Below are positions 27,731 to 36,164 of a stretch of 64,000 nt of DNA, in pieces; position 1 is the stretch's first letter, and each line of letters starts with the position of its first letter. The notes below the pieces were generated by a model, which saw nothing but the letters and a program-made list of their open reading frames with translations, made no database searches and was not told where the DNA came from. Source of the stretch: Nitrospira sp. GTDB taxonomy: Bacteria; Nitrospirota; Nitrospiria; Nitrospirales; Nitrospiraceae. A program made the position numbers and the translations under genes. The stretch spans positions 62,001-126,000 of the forward strand of contig JANDJL010000006.1 of assembly GCA_024330965.1 (NCBI GenBank), written 5' to 3'.

Positions 27731-27784
27731 AACAGGGCCCGTCACGATCCCCGGCCGCCTAGTCGGATTCTTGCGGGCCCTGTT
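27731..27784. terminator. Long inverted repeat between convergent genes
   Basis: AACAGGGCCCG (27731-27741) and CGGGCCCTGTT (27774-27784) are perfect complements of eleven bases around a 32-base loop. They lie between and overlap the ends of convergent genes stopping at 27728 and 27759. The arrangement suggests a bidirectional terminator, although no long T-run follows on either strand. Confidence 0.4.
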
Positions 27785-28253
27785 CAGACTTGATGGCCGC
27801 CTCAACGGCCTTCTGTGCCAGCTCCGCTTCCGAACTCCCGGGATATTGATCGATGACCCGGTCAAACATCATGCGAGCCTTTTCATGATCGCCCAATTTG
27901 GCGTAGATTTGCCCGAGCTTGAGCGTCGAAGCGGGTAGTTTCGGGCTGAGCGGGTAGTACATGAGAACGTTGTAGAATGAATCCAACGCATCTTTGTATC
28001 GACGCATTCGAAACTGACATTCACCGATCCAGTATTGAGCATTGGCGGCCAGTGAAGATTGGCCGTGCAGCTCGATGAAGAGCCGAAATCCGGCCAGCGC
28101 TGCTTCATAATCCCGTTGCTTGAATTCCTCCATGACGCGATCGTACAGACGTCGCGACGTGTCGCGCATTTGGCCGGAAGCTCCAAGGGACTCATCGGCC
28201 GTCGACAGGGCGATGGAGAACAGCAAAAAAATAGTGATCATCGTCTGTGCCAT
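27759..28253 (-). CDS. Periplasmic TPR protein (YbgF/CpoB or BamD-like)
   Basis: 164 residues from the ATG at 28253, preceded by GGAGGCAC. A signal peptide (TIFLLFSIALSTADESLGA) is followed by tetratricopeptide-like repeats: EFKQRDYEAALAGFRLFIE, ANAQYWIGECQFRMRRYKDA, STLKLGQIYAKLGDHEKARM and VIDQYPGSSEAELAQKAVE. This pattern matches the C-terminal part of CpoB/YbgF (Tol-Pal). No tolB or pal is adjacent, so the role is uncertain. The usual N-terminal coiled coil of YbgF is missing. Confidence 0.75.
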   Translation of the reverse strand: MAQTMITIFLLFSIALSTADESLGASGQMRDTSRRLYDRVMEEFKQRDYEAALAGFRLFIELHGQSSLAANAQYWIGECQFRMRRYKDALDSFYNVLMYYPLSPKLPASTLKLGQIYAKLGDHEKARMMFDRVIDQYPGSSEAELAQKAVEAAIKSEQGPQESD

Positions 28254-28295
28254 AGGGGTGCCTCCGTACCGACTTGGCCGCGGTTTCAACAACAA

Positions 28296-28529
28296 GAAGA
28301 GAGTCTCGCAATCGTTGTGCCATGTCGGACATGTGGAGGTCTGAGAGCTTCCACAAAAACAACGTGTTCGAGAGCCTGGCTTGGTAGGAAACGGAGAATG
28401 TCCCGTGGCAATACCAGGGAAGAGACAGAATTGTACGGTCTCCGTCTCTTTTTGATCGGGAGTGTCTCAGACGATGATCGGGAGAGACGATCAAAGGTAC
28501 GTGAGCGGGGGAATGATCGAAAAGCCGGC
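28296..28529. other. Gap between the TPR gene and the GGDEF gene
   Basis: About 230 bases with no convincing gene. The only plus-strand frames across it are extensions of shadow frames. I found no clear terminator. Confidence 0.4.
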
Positions 28530-29465
28530 TTATGATGACGGCTTGACGCGAAGGGTGGGTGAAAAAGAGCGGGTGATCATGTGAAACTGAAAAGAGTTCC
28601 CCCCCAGTTGTTTGGCGCGGTACATCGCAGCGTCCGCGTGTCGTAAAAGATCGTCGATATCATGATCGTCCAAGGGATAGACGGTAATGCCGATGCTAGC
28701 CCCGATAGAGGCGCATCCCCGTTCGAGAAAAACCGGCTCAGCCATTGACTTGGTGATTCGCTCGGCGACGCAGATGATATCGGTTTCGTGGGAAAGGCTT
28801 TCCAGGATGATCGTGAATTCATCGCCGCCCATGCGCGCGACCGTGTCCACTTCGCGTACACATGCTTTGATCCGATCGGCGGCGGTTTTCAAGACGTAGT
28901 CGCCCGCCTCGTGTCCAAAAGTATCGTTGACGGTCTTGAATCGATCGAGATCGAGCAGCATGAGCCCCAGCGATTGCCGAAGGCGGTTGCTTCGTGCCAT
29001 CGCATGGCGTAACCGGTCACGGAACAACGTGCGATTGACGAGGCCGGTCAACTGGTCGTACTGAGCCAGATAGGTCAGCCGTTCTTCCGCTCGCTTCCGC
29101 TCGATGGCGTAGCGGATCGAGCGTGCCAGCAATTCGCCTTGATTCCGCCCTTTGACGAGATAGTCTTGTGCGCCCGATTGAACGGCTTGAAGCGCCAGGG
29201 CTTGATCGCTCAGCCCGCTGAGGACGATGATAGGAATCCTGGGATTCGCCGCTTGGATCTGTCCAACAGTGGCGAGTCCGTATCCATCTGGAAGAGAGAG
29301 ATCCAACAGAACGGCGTCGAAGCGATCGCGAGCAAGTTGGTCGATAGCTTCGTCTAGGCGCACGACGTGCGTGACTTCGAATGACCCGACGCTCCATTCG
29401 GCCAAGATGTCCTGGGTCAACAGCGCATCCGTTTCGTTGTCCTCGATCAGCAGAATCTTGAGCAT
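28530..29465 (-). CDS. Response regulator with GGDEF output (diguanylate cyclase)
   Basis: 311 residues. A receiver domain occupies about 1-125: LLIEDNETDALLTQ, phospho-acceptor Asp in FDAVLLDLSLPDG, and the conserved Lys in DYLVKGRNQG. The GGDEF domain is about 140-300, with RNRL-type start AQYDQLTGLVNRTLFRDRL and the catalytic signature RMGGDEFTIIL intact. It should make cyclic di-GMP when phosphorylated. No histidine kinase is adjacent. The PilZ protein at 56648-57229 is a possible downstream reader of the signal. Confidence 0.92.
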   Translation of the reverse strand: MLKILLIEDNETDALLTQDILAEWSVGSFEVTHVVRLDEAIDQLARDRFDAVLLDLSLPDGYGLATVGQIQAANPRIPIIVLSGLSDQALALQAVQSGAQDYLVKGRNQGELLARSIRYAIERKRAEERLTYLAQYDQLTGLVNRTLFRDRLRHAMARSNRLRQSLGLMLLDLDRFKTVNDTFGHEAGDYVLKTAADRIKACVREVDTVARMGGDEFTIILESLSHETDIICVAERITKSMAEPVFLERGCASIGASIGITVYPLDDHDIDDLLRHADAAMYRAKQLGGNSFQFHMITRSFSPTLRVKPSS

Positions 29466-29708
29466 CGACGTACAGGGAACTCCTTTTGATGATGGTTTGG
29501 CCGACTCCGTCGGGCGGCGCCTGCCCTCCTTTCTCCAAGTATAGCCGACGGAGCCAAATCAACAAGAAAATCGCTCCGTTTCAGCGACGTGGCGGTGCAA
29601 AGCCGGTGGATGAGGAGCCCCCAGACGGATTGAACCAACGGCACAGGTGGAGGGGGAGAGTGTAAGGGGAGAAAGGAAGAGGGAGGCGACCGCGCGTTTC
29701 TTTCGACG
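29466..29708. other. Gap between the GGDEF gene and a lipoprotein gene
   Basis: 243 bases. It holds the GGDEF gene's promoter region and purine-rich stretches (29650-29690). No gene, RNA or terminator recognised. Confidence 0.4.
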
Positions 29709-30047
29709 TCAGGAGCCCCTCATCAGGAGGCTCGCGCCGTTCGGATAGGCGCCGATCGGAGGTTGTTCGGGACCGATGGCGGCTTCGCAGGCATAGCCAG
29801 GTTCCAACGGCCAGAGCAACGAGCGCCCGGCAAAATTTCCTCGCACATGGATATAGCGGAACGTGACGCCCAGGCGGACGGCATCTTCTTTGACCTTTTG
29901 GACACAGGCGTCGGCTGAGTAGGCGCGGCGTGCAATCAAAATGGGAGATCCCGACTCACTGTGAAACATCACGAACTCACCGGCGCAGCCAGGGAGAAGT
30001 CCCACAGCGAGCAACAACCAAGCCAAGAGTCGGCTTCTCGTCCCCAT
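29709..30047 (-). CDS. Small lipoprotein of unknown function
   Basis: 112 residues from the ATG at 30047, preceded by AAAGGGATCTC. The N-terminus is a lipoprotein signal (RSRLLAWLLLAVGLLPGC) with lipobox LPGC. The mature 90 residues have two further cysteines (DACVQ, YACEA) that could form a disulfide, and no recognised domain. Likely anchored in the inner or outer membrane facing the periplasm. Confidence 0.65.
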   Translation of the reverse strand: MGTRSRLLAWLLLAVGLLPGCAGEFVMFHSESGSPILIARRAYSADACVQKVKEDAVRLGVTFRYIHVRGNFAGRSLLWPLEPGYACEAAIGPEQPPIGAYPNGASLLMRGS

Positions 30048-30130
30048 GAGATCCCTTTCGATTGTCGCGACACCGAGCACCGCTCTCCGTACGCAGCTCT
30101 AAAAGTATAGCATTCCAACGGTCCGTGGCT

Positions 30131-30931
30131 CTATGGAGCGGAGAGCAACCGGGTCAATTCAATAAACTGTTCGACGGAGAGGGTTTCGGCGCGGACCTCC
30201 AATGGAAGGGCCAAAGTCGTGAGGGCCGCCGCCACGGCTTGATGAGAATACCCCCGGTTTTTAAGGGAATTGACGAGAGTTTTCCGTCGATGGGCGAAGG
30301 CGGCTTTGACCAAGGAGGCGAACCGGGGTTCCTCTTCCGGCGGCAAGGCCCGTATCGCCCTGGTGTGCAGGATGACGACGGCTGACTCCACTTCCGGCTG
30401 GGGCCGAAAACATCGAGGCGACACCGTGAGCGATTGTTCGATGGTCGCCGCGTATTGAGCCATGATCGACAAGATACCGTAATCAGACGTTCCGGGCGTT
30501 GCAACCAAACGGTCCGCCACTTCACGTTGCAGCATGAGGACCATCCGGGGAAATCGCCGCCGGTGCTCCAGCAATCTGAACAAGAGCGGCGTCGAAAGGT
30601 AGTAGGGCAGATTCGCCACCACGACCGTCCCGACCGGAAGTTCCTGAAACGGATAGGTCATCGCGTCTGCCAGAACAAGGTGGAGGTTGGAACGATCGGG
30701 ATACCGTTCGATCAGGTAGTCATAGAGGCGACGGTCGATCTCGATCGCTGTCACGCGATCCGCGATCCGACACAGTTCGGTGGTGAGAATTCCTCGGCCT
30801 GGTCCGATCTCCAACACCGAATCCTTGGGGGAGAGGGTCGCCAGCGAGACGATTTTACGGGCGATGTTGGGGTCGATCAGAAAGTGCTGGCCCAGACGCT
30901 TGATGGGGACGGGCGGTGTGCTTCTCTCCAC
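30131..30931 (-). CDS. rsmA: 16S rRNA dimethyladenosine transferase
   Basis: 266 residues. The signature IKRLGQHFLIDPNIARKIV opens the protein; the SAM site is VLEIGPGRGILTTEL and the catalytic NLPYYLSTPLLFRLL is intact. KsgA/RsmA dimethylates two adjacent adenines in helix 45 of 16S rRNA. It is the last gene of a minus-strand operon that includes pdxA (three bases after the hypothetical gene). The pdxA-ksgA neighbourhood is common in bacteria. Confidence 0.94.
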   Translation of the reverse strand: MERSTPPVPIKRLGQHFLIDPNIARKIVSLATLSPKDSVLEIGPGRGILTTELCRIADRVTAIEIDRRLYDYLIERYPDRSNLHLVLADAMTYPFQELPVGTVVVANLPYYLSTPLLFRLLEHRRRFPRMVLMLQREVADRLVATPGTSDYGILSIMAQYAATIEQSLTVSPRCFRPQPEVESAVVILHTRAIRALPPEEEPRFASLVKAAFAHRRKTLVNSLKNRGYSHQAVAAALTTLALPLEVRAETLSVEQFIELTRLLSAP

Positions 30932-30934
30932 CCG

Positions 30935-31252
30935 TCAGCCTCCGGGGTGGGAGGTCTCGGCCAGGCGTTTGGCCAAGGCCGTAAGTGAAGTGCGGTAACA
31001 GTCGACCAGATCGGTGAATTCCTCAACTAAGTCGTTGGTGAAGGATGGGCCGGGCTGAACCGCGGCGAACGCCAGTGCTTCGTGCCGCCCCATGGTTTGG
31101 GCTAACACCGCGGCGGTCTTGCTTTTCCAGTGTGCGATCCGTTCCGCTCCTGCGACGGTATTTAAATCTTGCAGCGTCTGTCGCTCTAAGGTGTCCAATT
31201 CCGCGAGTTGTCGCCGAACGACGGTGAGGGATTGGGAACGATCGTCCTTCAT
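30935..31252 (-). CDS. Hypothetical helical protein between pdxA and rsmA
   Basis: 105 residues with no recognised domain. It looks largely helical and soluble: VVRRQLAELDTLERQTLQDL, ERIAHWKSKTAAVLAQ, DLVDCYRTSLTALAKRL. The ATG overlaps the pdxA stop by four bases (ATGA) and the stop lies three bases before rsmA, so it is translationally coupled to both. Confidence 0.65.
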   Translation of the reverse strand: MKDDRSQSLTVVRRQLAELDTLERQTLQDLNTVAGAERIAHWKSKTAAVLAQTMGRHEALAFAAVQPGPSFTNDLVEEFTDLVDCYRTSLTALAKRLAETSHPGG

Positions 31253-32313
31253 GAGGAAGGGGCCTCCTGCCGCCCACGCAAGCGGAATGCACGGGTTGCG
31301 GCGATTGTCGCGGCCAGTTTGATTGCTTCAAGCAGGCTGCCGGGATCGGCGATGCCTTTCCCCACGATGTCGAACGCGGTCCCGTGATCGACCGATGTGC
31401 GGGTGATCGGCAAGCCAACCGTCAGGTTCACGCATTTGCCGAAGGCCACCAGTTTCAGCGGAATCAACCCTTGATCGTGGTACATCGCGACGACGGCGTC
31501 GTACCGGCCGCTCGCCGCCTTGCCGAACAGGGTGTCGGCGGGCAAGGGATCGCTGGCGTCGATGCCTTGTGCTTGCGCCGCTCTGGAGGCCGGAAGAATC
31601 ACGCGGGCCTCTTCGTCGCCGAAGAGCCCGTGCTCACCCGCGTGAGGATTGAGTGCCGCGACGCCGATCCGAGGAGTCTTGATCCCGAACAGATCCGTAA
31701 GCGCCGACTGGGCCAGTCGGATGGCCTTTTCAATGTTGGCTTGGGTCAGTGAAGACGGGAGATCCTTGATGGCGAGGTGAGTCGTGGCGAACATGACGCG
31801 CAACGGTCCGCCGACGATCATCATGCCGGATTCGTCGGTGTGAGTCAGGTCGGCCAGCAGCTCCGTATGGCCCGGATAGTGACAGCCGGCCAAGTTGATC
31901 GCTTCTTTGTTGATCGGCGCGGTGACGATACCGTCGAGAGAACCGGCGAGGGCCAACTCGACGGCCTTCTTGATATAAGAGACCGAAGCTCCGCCGGTGA
32001 CGGCGGACGCGACGCCGGGAGTAAACGGCCCTAATGGACCGTTGAGGGGATCAAGCACCGCAAGAGTCCCGTCGAGCGGTTGAAATGACAGGGGGCTCTC
32101 GATCGGTCGAACGGTCAGGGGCAGTTTGAGGGCGTGAATCGTGTGCTCCATCACGGCGGCCGATCCGATCACCATGAGTCGGCACAGAGCATGGAGACTC
32201 CGGTCGGCTGCGGCTTTGGCGATCACTTCCGGCCCGATCCCCGCCGGATCTCCCATCGTGATCCCGAGCAGGGGCGGTTGCGTGGACGGTGTTTCGATCT
32301 GTCCGGCTGTCAT
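31249..32313 (-). CDS. pdxA: 4-hydroxythreonine-4-phosphate dehydrogenase (vitamin B6 synthesis)
   Basis: 354 residues. PdxA signatures: ITMGDPAGIGPEVIAK near 20, the zinc-site histidines in CHYPGHTELLAD and AMYHDQGLIPLKLVAFG, and NLTVGLPITRTSVDHGTA. It oxidises and decarboxylates 4-phosphohydroxy-threonine to make the three-carbon PLP precursor. Same operon as rsmA and the exchanger upstream. Confidence 0.94.
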   Translation of the reverse strand: MTAGQIETPSTQPPLLGITMGDPAGIGPEVIAKAAADRSLHALCRLMVIGSAAVMEHTIHALKLPLTVRPIESPLSFQPLDGTLAVLDPLNGPLGPFTPGVASAVTGGASVSYIKKAVELALAGSLDGIVTAPINKEAINLAGCHYPGHTELLADLTHTDESGMMIVGGPLRVMFATTHLAIKDLPSSLTQANIEKAIRLAQSALTDLFGIKTPRIGVAALNPHAGEHGLFGDEEARVILPASRAAQAQGIDASDPLPADTLFGKAASGRYDAVVAMYHDQGLIPLKLVAFGKCVNLTVGLPITRTSVDHGTAFDIVGKGIADPGSLLEAIKLAATIAATRAFRLRGRQEAPSS

Positions 32314-32338
32314 GGTCGGCCTTGATGATTATGGACGA

Positions 32339-33346
32339 TTATGGACGAAGAGCAAGGTACACCGTGTACCCGATGTACAGCAAGGCGCCGCTCCCGAGGA
32401 GCCAGGCCCGCCAATAGCCGCCGATGAAAAGCTGGAGCAGGTAAAAACTCGCCGCCTGCAGGGCCAGCACCATCGTCGAACTGGCCGAGGCTGTAATCAC
32501 CCAGTCGGTGCCGATCAGGCCGACGGAAACCGGGATGGTTCCCTGAAACACCATCGCGCCCGTGACATTGGCGACGGCCAGGCGGTCCTTCTTGCGGTAG
32601 AGCCAGAGGAAACTATTCGACATCTCGGGGAGCTCGGTCGCCAGGGGGGCGATCAAGAGCGCCAGCAATAACGGAGAGATGTCAAAGGCGCCGGCCATTG
32701 ATTCCGTCGCCGTCACAAACAGGTGCGCCCCCAAAATCAGTCCGGCTAGGCCGGTCAACGTTTGCAACCCGATCATCAGGCGGGGGGGCGTGGCCTTTGA
32801 TTTTGCGAAAATGAGCGGCTCGAGCTGACCACCGTCTCCATCCTCCTGCGGGGCGCTTAACTTTAGCCTCATATAGTAGATGTAGAGACACACCAAGACC
32901 ACCGCCGCGATCAAGTGCACGAGTCGATAGGGGCTGTAAATACAGCCCAAGGCGATGATGTAGCCGACCAGGAAAAATCCCAGGTCGGTGACCACTTCGC
33001 TGTAGTGGAGGTGAAATCGTGCCGTCCGTTTCCCGGCCCAGGCATAGAGCAGCAACAACAGCGCGAGCAGTGGAAGGACCAACGTGCTGAGCATGAACGG
33101 CGCTCCCAGAATCGCCCCCAATCCGACGTCCACTTCATCCTGGCTTTCTCCAAAAAAGATCGCGATGATCGGGATGGACGTTTCAGGCAAGGTGGTGCCG
33201 ATGGCGGCGAGAATGCTGCCCACGGCGCCTTCCGAAATACCCCATCGTTTGCCGAGCCATTCGATTCCGTTGGTAAACAACGTGCAGGCGCCCAAGGTCA
33301 CGGCGATGGAGACGAGAAACAGCAGCGCATAAAACAAAGCATTCAT
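32339..33346 (-). CDS. Sodium/calcium exchanger-family (CaCA) membrane protein
   Basis: 335 residues and about ten hydrophobic segments arranged as two inverted halves. Each half has an alpha-repeat: GSILAAIGTTLPETSIPIIA in the first and LLALLIAPLATELPEMSN in the second, matching the GTSxPE / ATELPE metal-binding motifs of YrbG/CaCA exchangers. A charged loop lies in the middle near 165-180. Antiport of calcium or another cation against sodium or protons is likely. It sits 39 bases after larC and 25 before pdxA. Confidence 0.85.
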   Translation of the reverse strand: MNALFYALLFLVSIAVTLGACTLFTNGIEWLGKRWGISEGAVGSILAAIGTTLPETSIPIIAIFFGESQDEVDVGLGAILGAPFMLSTLVLPLLALLLLLYAWAGKRTARFHLHYSEVVTDLGFFLVGYIIALGCIYSPYRLVHLIAAVVLVCLYIYYMRLKLSAPQEDGDGGQLEPLIFAKSKATPPRLMIGLQTLTGLAGLILGAHLFVTATESMAGAFDISPLLLALLIAPLATELPEMSNSFLWLYRKKDRLAVANVTGAMVFQGTIPVSVGLIGTDWVITASASSTMVLALQAASFYLLQLFIGGYWRAWLLGSGALLYIGYTVYLALRP

Positions 33347-33385
33347 ACAGTTGAACCGTGGAGTAAGTCGTTCCTTTCCTCGAGA

Positions 33386-34639
33386 TCAGCTCTTCGGTGT
33401 GATCTCCGTTGTCGTGCTTTGTTCTGCCCTCCGACCGGCGTGATACATGCGGCAGGCCTCCTCCATCACGCTTCTGAGAGGCAGTCCGGTGCGGTCGGCG
33501 ATGGCTTTGCAGTCACGATATTCGGGGGACGCCGTCTCCGTGCCGTCGGCCATCGTGGCGACCTTCATGCGGACCGTGCCTCTGGAGACCTTCACCGGCT
33601 CAACCCGCCGGGGGAGCACCCGCCTGGACAATTCTTGCGCGCGCACACCGAGCGTAGGTGTTTCCTTGAACAACACATCGATGACGGCGTCGCTCCGTTG
33701 CGGCGATGCCAGGCAAGTGAGAATCACGCCGGGCCTGCCTCGTTTCATAATGACCGGGGTCAGTGTGACGTCCAAAGCACCGGCTTCGAACAGGCGATCC
33801 ATAACGTGTTCGTAAGCCTGCGGCACCAGGTCGTCAAGGTTCGTCTCGATCTGGATCACGCGGTCAATCGGCTGGATGCCACCGACTATCGGTTCAGAAA
33901 GGAACACGCGCAAGACGTTCGGCCAATTCTCCGGATTGTGATCACCGGCTCCGCACCCGACCGCGGCAATTCTCATCACGGGAGCCGAGCCGAAGTCCGA
34001 GGCGATCGTCCGCAGCAGCGCCATTCCGGTCGGCGTGGCAAGCTCGCAACGCGGTCCTTCGGAATAGATGGGAATCCCTTTCGCCAGAACCGCCACGGTC
34101 GGTCCAGGCACCGGTAACGGCCCGTGGGACGTCAGCACCGTTCCGCTCCCCACATTGACGGCGGACGCCGTGGCGCCGGTGACATCCAGGAGATGACAAC
34201 CCAGCATGCTGCCCACCACGTCGATCAACGAATCGATGACTCCCACTTCATGAAAACGAACCTTGCGACCGGCGAGACGATGGGCCGTTCCCTCCGCCTC
34301 AGCCAACCGATTGAACACGTCGAGGCTCCGTTGTTTGACGGTGGGCGGCAAAGCGCCGGCGGCCACGATCCGGCGGATGTGAGGAAGCGAAAGGGGCCGT
34401 TCGAATCCTCGCCTGACGATCACGTCGATCTTGGTGGCTTCCAGGGCTCCCCGACGCACGGTCCGTTTGCGAAGCTGGTAGCCGTTTAACTTCAGGCCTT
34501 TGAGCCCGTTCACCAATTGGGTCCACGGCAGTCCGGCGTCGATGAGCGCGCCGAGCATCATGTCGCCGCTGACGCCGGAAAAACAGTCGAAATGTAGATG
34601 GCGCCCCACACGTCTCCTCTTCGCAGAATGGCCGACCAT
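33386..34639 (-). CDS. larC: Nickel-pincer cofactor biosynthesis protein LarC
   Basis: 417 residues from the ATG at 34639; the frame extends to 34795, but the extra 52 residues are not family-like and would collide with the divergent gene. The start HLHFDCFSGVSGDMMLGAL and the HEVGVIDSLIDVVG and QIETNLDDLVPQAYEHVMD segments are LarC (DUF111) hallmarks. LarC inserts nickel into pyridinium bis-thiocarboxylate mononucleotide to make the NPN cofactor of lactate racemase and relatives. Both domains are in one frame, unlike the frameshifted gene of Lactobacillus plantarum. LarB is nearby (35391-36164); LarE and LarA are not in the window. Confidence 0.9.
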   Translation of the reverse strand: MVGHSAKRRRVGRHLHFDCFSGVSGDMMLGALIDAGLPWTQLVNGLKGLKLNGYQLRKRTVRRGALEATKIDVIVRRGFERPLSLPHIRRIVAAGALPPTVKQRSLDVFNRLAEAEGTAHRLAGRKVRFHEVGVIDSLIDVVGSMLGCHLLDVTGATASAVNVGSGTVLTSHGPLPVPGPTVAVLAKGIPIYSEGPRCELATPTGMALLRTIASDFGSAPVMRIAAVGCGAGDHNPENWPNVLRVFLSEPIVGGIQPIDRVIQIETNLDDLVPQAYEHVMDRLFEAGALDVTLTPVIMKRGRPGVILTCLASPQRSDAVIDVLFKETPTLGVRAQELSRRVLPRRVEPVKVSRGTVRMKVATMADGTETASPEYRDCKAIADRTGLPLRSVMEEACRMYHAGRRAEQSTTTEITPKS

Positions 34640-34757
34640 ATTACTCAAGGGAACGGCGTGCGGCAATTCGTTTCTCTCGCCTCGTTGACAGTCTCCCGGC
34701 GCTGTGTTATCCGAAACGACACGATCGCGCGACGTCACCGGAGATCTCGCTCGCCTC

Positions 34758-35351
34758 ATGAAGATCGAAAACGCTCGACCGTTCCCAAAGCGCATCCGAT
34801 GGTTCGCCTCGCCGCGTTACTGGGGTCTGAGACTCCATTCATCTCTGCCGCGGATGGGTTTGTTATGGGCGATGGCGCTCTACCTCTGTCTCTCCGTCTT
34901 CGTGTCAATCGACGGCGAAGCTCGAACCAAGCCCGATCGCGTTCCGCGCCAGGAGCCGGAACTCAAGATCGTCGATCTGAAAATGGATCCCCTTCCGTTT
35001 GAACCGGGGAACGGACCCTTGCAAATCATGGTGACCGTGCAGCTTCCCAAGGAGTTGGACGAGGCGTTTATTCTCGAAGTGACGTCATTGATCAGTTCGC
35101 CGTCCAAAACATCGCTTCGTTTTCTGACCCACCGGCAGCCGGTCGAGATTCCGCAGGGAGAAGAAGGCTCCACGGATCGGCCGACTCTGTCCGTCGAACT
35201 CCTCTGGGACGGGCAGGATCACCGGAAACAACAAGCCGCAGCGGGCATCTATTCGTATGAAGTCCGGACGAAGTTGCTCGCCGACGGAGAAAAAGGTCCG
35301 CGCACCATCATGGTGGCATGGCCAAAGCGGGGGACGCTGGAAGTGAAATAA
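34758..35351 (+). CDS. Secreted or membrane-anchored protein of unknown function
   Basis: 197 residues from the ATG at 34758; GTG 34704 or ATG 34854 are alternatives. A hydrophobic segment (GLLWAMALYLCLSVFVSI, about residues 35-52) is either a long signal or an anchor. The soluble part looks like a beta-sandwich: LKIVDLKMDPLPF, PLQIMVTVQLPKELD, PTLSVELLWDGQDH and GIYSYEVRTKLLADG, with the last two recalling FlgD/Ig-like folds that report 'construct' motifs. No family firmly recognised. It lies between larC and larB on the opposite strand. Confidence 0.6.
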   Translation: MKIENARPFPKRIRWFASPRYWGLRLHSSLPRMGLLWAMALYLCLSVFVSIDGEARTKPDRVPRQEPELKIVDLKMDPLPFEPGNGPLQIMVTVQLPKELDEAFILEVTSLISSPSKTSLRFLTHRQPVEIPQGEEGSTDRPTLSVELLWDGQDHRKQQAAAGIYSYEVRTKLLADGEKGPRTIMVAWPKRGTLEVK

Positions 35352-35390
35352 TGGCCGGTCTGGGAGAAGAGCCGACGTCGGCAAGAGGAG

Positions 35391-36164
35391 CTACGCACCC
35401 GCTTTCGTTCCGTCTGTCAGCCCCAGCACATTAATCCGGTGGGCCAGACAGCCGGCCCCGAAGCCGTTGTCGATATTCATGACTCCGACGCCCGCCGCGC
35501 AGGAGTTGAGCATCGTCAGCAACGCCGACAGCCCGCCGAAACTCGCCCCATAGCCACGACTGGTGGGGACCGCGATCACCGGACAACTCACCAAGCCACC
35601 TACGACGCTCGGCAAGACTCCGTCCATGCCCGCTACGACGATGATCACCCTGGCATCAAAGAGCCGTTCTGTTCGACCGAGCAACCGGTGGAGACCCGCC
35701 ACTCCCACGTCGTACAGCCGTTCGACTCGGCTTCCCATGACCTCCGCGGTGACACGGGCCTCCTCAGCCACCGGGATGTCGGCGGTGCCGGCGGTGATCA
35801 CAAGGACATCCCCCCGTTTTGTCCAGGGGCGTGGCGGGACGGCAACGACGCGGGCATCGGTGTAATAACGAGCCCGAGGGGCGAGCCGTCGAATCGCACG
35901 GGCGACGGCCGGTTCTGCGCGTGTCGCGAGGAAAGGACCGCCGTGTTTGAGGAGAGATCGTGTAACGGCAAGAATCCGGGCAAGCGGTTTGCCTTCGCAG
36001 AGTATCACTTCGGGAAATCCTTGGCGTAATGGACGGTGGTGGTCTGGCGAGGCGAATCCCAAGTCCTCGAACGGCAGGGACCGCAGCCGCTGGAGGGCTG
36101 CGGCGACCGACATGCGTCCTTGACGGACCTGTTGCAGGAGTCGGGTGAGCCGTTCGGAACTCAT
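35391..36164 (-). CDS. larB: Nickel-pincer cofactor biosynthesis protein LarB
   Basis: 257 residues. The C-terminal domain is of the AIR carboxylase (PurE) type: VLVITAGTADIPVAEEA, VVAGMDGVLPSVVGGLV and VPTSRGYGASFGG are typical of LarB, which carboxylates nicotinic acid adenine dinucleotide in the first step of NPN cofactor synthesis. The N-terminal 100 residues match the LarB-specific helical region (SERLTRLLQQVRQGRMSVAA, FPEVILCEGKP). The start overlaps the gpsA stop by four bases, indicating translational coupling to gpsA. Confidence 0.93.
   Translation of the reverse strand: MSSERLTRLLQQVRQGRMSVAAALQRLRSLPFEDLGFASPDHHRPLRQGFPEVILCEGKPLARILAVTRSLLKHGGPFLATRAEPAVARAIRRLAPRARYYTDARVVAVPPRPWTKRGDVLVITAGTADIPVAEEARVTAEVMGSRVERLYDVGVAGLHRLLGRTERLFDARVIIVVAGMDGVLPSVVGGLVSCPVIAVPTSRGYGASFGGLSALLTMLNSCAAGVGVMNIDNGFGAGCLAHRINVLGLTDGTKAGA

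Noticed and set aside
32915..34117. 400-codon plus-strand frame opposite the exchanger and larC
   Set aside because: Spans two unrelated genes on the other strand and has a Gln/Arg-rich product without similarity to any family.
35371..35382. GCCGACGTCGGC palindrome between convergent genes
   Set aside because: Twelve-base self-complementary sequence with no loop or T-run; chance level in GC-rich DNA.
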